Source: Pseudorhodoferax sp. Leaf274
Lineage (GTDB): Bacteria; Pseudomonadota; Gammaproteobacteria; Burkholderiales; Burkholderiaceae_C
DNA: 64,000 nucleotides
NCBI RefSeq assembly: GCF_001422445.1
Contig: NZ_LMNA01000026.1
Span: forward strand, 248,001 to 312,000
Direction of reading: 5' to 3'
Numbering within the stretch: the stretch's first letter is position 1; every line of letters starts with the position of its first letter. Positions 60,646 to 64,000 of the stretch are shown here, one piece after another. Made by a program: the position numbers and the translations under genes. Below the pieces are notes generated by a model. That model had not been told where the DNA came from, searched no databases, and worked only from the letters and a program-made list of their open reading frames with translations.

Positions 60646-61905
60646 ATGTCTGCGTTGCGTCTTGGTTCCCTGAATGCCGCGGCGGCGCCGCTGCGGCCCA
60701 TCGTGTTGGCCATGGCCGTGTTGCTGGTTGCCTGCGGCCAGGGCGACAAGAAGGCCGAGGGCGCACCGGCCAAGGCCGGCGGCGGCATGCCCGCGCCGGA
60801 GGTTGGCGTCGTGGTGGCCACGCCGGGCGACATCGGCCTGGTGACCGAACTTCCTGGCCGACTGGAGGCCTCGCGCATGGCCGAGGTGCGCGCGCGCGCC
60901 GCCGGCATCCTGCAGCGCCGCCTGTTCAAGGAAGGCAGCGACGTGAAGGCCGGCCAGCCGCTGTTCGCGATCGATTCGGCGCCCTACCAGGCAACCTACC
61001 AAAGCTCGCAGGCCCAGGTGCTGCGCGCCCAGGCCGCCGTCACGCGCACCGCCGAGGTGGCCAAGCGCTACGAGCCGCTGGTGGCCGCCAACGCGATCAG
61101 CAAGCAGGACTACGCCGACGCCGTTGCCGCGCGCGTGCAGGCCGAGGCCGACCTGGCCGTGGCCAAGGCGGCCGTGCAGACCGCCAAGATCAGCCTGGAC
61201 TATGCGGCCGTGACCGCGCCGATCTCCGGCCGCATCGGCCGTGCGCTCGTCACCGAAGGCGCACTGGTGGGCCAGGGCGAGGCCACGCCGCTCGCAGTGG
61301 TGCAACAGATCAACCCGATGTATGTGAACTTCACGCAGTCGGCCAGCGATGCGCTGCGCCTGCGCCGCGCCATGGAAGCCGGCACGCTCAAGCGCGCCGG
61401 CAACGGCGAGGCCGCCAGCGTGCGCATCGTGCTGGAAGACGGCAGCACCTACCCGCTGCCCGGCAAGCTGCTGTTCTCCGACCTGACCGTGGATTCGACG
61501 ACGGGCCAGATCACGCTGCGCGCCGAAGTCCCCAACCCCAAGGGCGACCTGTTGCCGGGCCTGTACGTGCGCGTGCAGATCGAGCAGGCCCAGGCCAGCA
61601 ACGCCATCGCGGTGCCGCAGCAGGCCGTCACGCGCGGCGAGAGCGGCAACACGCTGACGGTGGTCGGCGAGGGCGGCAAGCTGGAGAAGCGCCAGGTCAA
61701 GATCACGGCCGGCCAGAACAACCGCTGGATCGTCACCGAAGGCCTCAAGGCCGGCGAGCAGGTCATGGTCGACGGCTTCCAGAAGCTGCAGATGCTGCCG
61801 CCGGGCACGCCGGTCAAGGCCGTGCCATGGCAGCCGCCTGGCCAGGCCCCTGCTCCCGCGGCAACGGCATCGGCCGCCGCACCGACCGCGGCCCCCAAGC
61901 AATAA
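60646..61905 (+). CDS. acrA: RND efflux periplasmic adaptor (AcrA/MexA family)
   Basis: A 419-residue membrane-fusion lipoprotein. The lipobox is LVAC with Cys30. Then come the barrel/lipoyl strands (GRLEASRMAEVRARAAGILQRRLFKEGSDVKAGQPLFAID), an alpha-helical hairpin (about 110-170) and the second lipoyl half (YAAVTAPISGRIGRALVTEGALV). The beta-barrel and membrane-proximal domain end in an Ala/Pro tail. It links the AcrB pump to an outer-membrane channel, which is not seen here. It starts 18 bp before acrB. Confidence 0.95.
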   Translation: MSALRLGSLNAAAAPLRPIVLAMAVLLVACGQGDKKAEGAPAKAGGGMPAPEVGVVVATPGDIGLVTELPGRLEASRMAEVRARAAGILQRRLFKEGSDVKAGQPLFAIDSAPYQATYQSSQAQVLRAQAAVTRTAEVAKRYEPLVAANAISKQDYADAVAARVQAEADLAVAKAAVQTAKISLDYAAVTAPISGRIGRALVTEGALVGQGEATPLAVVQQINPMYVNFTQSASDALRLRRAMEAGTLKRAGNGEAASVRIVLEDGSTYPLPGKLLFSDLTVDSTTGQITLRAEVPNPKGDLLPGLYVRVQIEQAQASNAIAVPQQAVTRGESGNTLTVVGEGGKLEKRQVKITAGQNNRWIVTEGLKAGEQVMVDGFQKLQMLPPGTPVKAVPWQPPGQAPAPAATASAAAPTAAPKQ

Positions 61906-61923
61906 GAAGCAAGGCAAGCATCC

Positions 61924-64000
61924 ATGGCCAAGTTCTTCATCGATCGCCCGATCTTTGCCTGGGTGATCGCGCTGTTCGTCATCGTGATGGGCGCGGTCTC
62001 GATCACCCAGCTGCCGATCTCGCAGTACCCGCCGGTGGCCCCACCGGCCATCGTCATCAACGTCACGTACCCGGGCGCCTCCGCGCAGACGCTGGAGGAC
62101 AGCGTGCTGTCCGTCATTGAGCGCGAGATGAACGGTTCGCCCGGTCTCATCTACGTGGAATCGGTGGCCCAGGCCGACGGCACCGGCACCATCACGGTGA
62201 CCTTCGAGCCCGGCACCAACGACGACCTGGCCCAGGTCGACGTGCAGAACCGCCTCTCGCGCGCCACGCCGCGCCTGCCCTCGGCCGTGACGCAGCAGGG
62301 CGTGCGCGTGGACAAGTCGCGCAACAACTTCCTGCTGTTCGCGATGCTGTCCTCGGACAACCCCGACTTCACCACGGTGGAATTGGGCGACTACGCCGCG
62401 CGCAACATCCAGCCTGAACTGCAGCGCGTCAAGGGCGTGGGCCAGGTGCAGCTGTTCGGCTCGGAGACCGCCATGCGGATCTGGCTGGACCCGGCCAAGA
62501 TGCAGGGCGTGCGGATCTCCTCGGCCGAGGTGTCGGCCGCGATCCGCTCCCAGAACGCCCAGGTGGCCTCCGGCACCATCGGCGACCTGCCGAACGTGGC
62601 GGGCCAGGGCATCGCCGCCACCGTGGTCGTCAAGGGGCAGTTGTCCAACGTGGCGCAGTTCGAGAACATCGTGCTGCGCGCCAATGCCGACGGCTCCACC
62701 GTGCGGCTGAAGGACGTGGCACGCATCGAGATCGGCGGCCAGAGCTATGCCACCTCGGCGCGCCTGAACGGCACGCCTGCGGTCGGCCTGGGCGTGCAGC
62801 CCTCGCCGGGTGGCAATGCGCTGGAGTCGGCGCGCCTGGCGCGCCAGAAGATGGACGAGCTGTCCAAGTTCTTCCCGCCCGGCGTGAAGTTCGACATTCC
62901 CTACGACAGCTCCAGGTTCGTCAGCATCTCCATCGAGCAGGTCACCCACACGCTGTTCGAGGCCGTGGCGCTGGTGTTCCTGGTGATGTTCCTGTTCCTG
63001 CAGAACTGGCGCTACACGGTGATCCCCACGCTGGTGGTGCCGATCGCGCTGCTGGGCACCTTCGCCACCTTGCTGGCGTTGGGCTTCTCGATCAACGTGC
63101 TGACCATGTTCGGCATGGTGCTGGTGATCGGCATCGTGGTGGACGACGCCATCGTCGTGGTGGAGAACGTCGAGCGCATCATGAGCGAGGAAGGCCTGCC
63201 ACCGCGCGAGGCCACCAAGAAGGCCATGCAGCAGATCTCGGGCGCCATCATCGGCGTGACGGTGGTGCTGATCTCGGTGTTCGTGCCGCTGGCCTTCTTT
63301 GCCGGCTCCACCGGCAACATCTACCGCCAGTTCTCGGCGGTGATGGTGGCGTCGATCGCGTTCTCGGCCTTCATGGCGCTGTCGCTGACGCCGGCCCTGT
63401 GCGCCACGCTGCTCAAGCCGGTCGAGGCCGGCCACCACCACGAGAAGCGCGGCTTCTTCGGCTGGTTCAACCGCGGTTTCTCGCGCACTGCCAAGGGCTA
63501 TGAGAGCGTGGTCTCGCGCCTGCTCAAGCGCGCCGCGCGCTACCTCGTCATCTACGCCGCCATCATCGGTGCCGTGGTCGTGATGTACCAGCGCCTGCCC
63601 ACCTCCTTCCTGCCGCAGGAAGACCAGGGCAACATCATCGTGAACGTGCAACTGCCGCCTGGCGCCACGCAGGAGCGCATGCTGGACGTGATGCAGCAGG
63701 TCGAAGGCTTCATCCTCAAGCAGCCTGAAGTCGAGAGCATGGTCGGCGTTCTGGGCTTCTCGTTCTCGGGCCAGGGCCAGAACTCCGGTCTCGCCTTCGT
63801 GACGCTGAAGGACTGGTCCGAACGGCACGACCCGGCGAACTCCGCCAGCGCACTGGCCGGCCGTGCCTTCGGCGCGCTGTCGGGCATCCGTGACGCCTTC
63901 ATCTACCCGCTGAGCCCGCCGCCGATTCCCGAGCTGGGCAATGCCAGCGGTTTCTCGTTCCGGCTGCAGGACCGTTCGGGCCAGGGCCACCAGGCGCTGC
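61924..64000 (+). CDS. acrB: RND multidrug efflux transporter (AcrB/MexB family), 5' part
   Basis: The first 692 residues of an AcrB-type proton-driven pump; the gene runs off the right edge. It starts MAKFFIDRPIFAWVIALFVIVMGAVSI, as in the HAE1 family. The porter domain contains YPGASAQTLEDSV and QSYATSARLNG. The proton relay is Asp407-Asp408 in GIVVDDAIVVVENVERIM, at the same numbers as E. coli AcrB. The N-terminal transmembrane set and the second porter half (LPTSFLPQEDQGNIIVNVQLPPGAT) are visible. The homotrimer exports hydrophobic antibiotics, dyes and detergents. Co-transcribed with acrA. Confidence 0.96.
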   Translation, partial: MAKFFIDRPIFAWVIALFVIVMGAVSITQLPISQYPPVAPPAIVINVTYPGASAQTLEDSVLSVIEREMNGSPGLIYVESVAQADGTGTITVTFEPGTNDDLAQVDVQNRLSRATPRLPSAVTQQGVRVDKSRNNFLLFAMLSSDNPDFTTVELGDYAARNIQPELQRVKGVGQVQLFGSETAMRIWLDPAKMQGVRISSAEVSAAIRSQNAQVASGTIGDLPNVAGQGIAATVVVKGQLSNVAQFENIVLRANADGSTVRLKDVARIEIGGQSYATSARLNGTPAVGLGVQPSPGGNALESARLARQKMDELSKFFPPGVKFDIPYDSSRFVSISIEQVTHTLFEAVALVFLVMFLFLQNWRYTVIPTLVVPIALLGTFATLLALGFSINVLTMFGMVLVIGIVVDDAIVVVENVERIMSEEGLPPREATKKAMQQISGAIIGVTVVLISVFVPLAFFAGSTGNIYRQFSAVMVASIAFSAFMALSLTPALCATLLKPVEAGHHHEKRGFFGWFNRGFSRTAKGYESVVSRLLKRAARYLVIYAAIIGAVVVMYQRLPTSFLPQEDQGNIIVNVQLPPGATQERMLDVMQQVEGFILKQPEVESMVGVLGFSFSGQGQNSGLAFVTLKDWSERHDPANSASALAGRAFGALSGIRDAFIYPLSPPPIPELGNASGFSFRLQDRSGQGHQAL

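Noticed and set aside
60493..63990. 1165-codon minus-strand frame opposite acrA and acrB
   Set aside because: Antisense shadow; acrA and acrB are clear on the plus strand.

Overview
The window is GC-rich DNA with dense, compact gene packing, close divergent gene pairs and many ATGA-type overlaps. Gene content points to a betaproteobacterium of the order Burkholderiales, most likely Comamonadaceae. Supporting signs are the pilT / cNMP-binding / pilU cluster, the rsmI-yraN-diaA-dolP cluster, a Bug-type tricarboxylate-family receptor, a PEP-CTERM THxN protein, a periplasmic DsbD-type reductase and an RND pump with an AcrR-type repressor. The genus cannot be fixed from the sequence alone. No transposase, integrase or phage gene was recognised.

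Layout. 1-5.5 kb: 5' part of a sulfate-binding protein, a LysR regulator divergent from azoreductase azoR, a tannase-family lipoprotein, and an AraC regulator overlapping a class II aldolase. 5.6-6.4 kb: two tandem paralogous secreted repeat proteins. 6.6-12.1 kb: a minus-strand cyanate module with a PAS histidine kinase and LuxR-type response regulator upstream of an ABC transporter (binding protein, permease, ATPase) and cyanase cynS. 12.2-14.5 kb: small DUF proteins, a TetR regulator with two operator copies, and kdsA.

14.6-30.9 kb: a complete type I-C CRISPR-Cas locus. All genes are on the minus strand in the order WYL regulator, cas3, cas5c, cas8c, cas7c, cas4, cas1, cas2, then a 206-bp leader, then an array of 96 repeats of 37 bp (95 spacers). 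The array runs leftward and fades at its leader-distal end into progressively decayed ghost repeats that keep the ~72-bp period. The repeat folds into a 9-bp stem with a GUAA loop, followed by 11 nt that would form the 5' handle of the crRNA.

31-37.9 kb: a glutathione transferase, a creatininase-family amidohydrolase, an MFS exporter, a small secreted protein, a predicted RecB/Cas4-like nuclease fused to an Fe-S XPD/DinG-type helicase, and a PEP-CTERM THxN protein ending at a strong terminator. 37.9-44.2 kb: a stand-alone pyruvate-dehydrogenase E1 divergent from an Lrp/AsnC regulator, panC, an M20 amidohydrolase and a Bug receptor. 44.3-50.5 kb: an AlaX-type editing protein, a DsbD-type reductase, a periplasmic redoxin, and the yfiR-yfiN-yfiB cyclic-di-GMP module. 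50.5-54.1 kb: yggS divergent from pilT, a cNMP-binding protein and pilU. 54.1-59.2 kb: LysR/tautomerase, a beta-hydroxyacid dehydrogenase, dolP, diaA, yraN, rsmI and tRNA-Arg(CCG). 59.2-64 kb: a hypothetical protein, an AcrR-type repressor with its operator, acrA and the 5' part of acrB, which runs off the window.

The most interesting parts are the large I-C array with its decay gradient and unusual repeat, the WYL regulator coupled to cas3, the nuclease-helicase fusion, and the clustering of thiol-redox proteins with YfiRNB.
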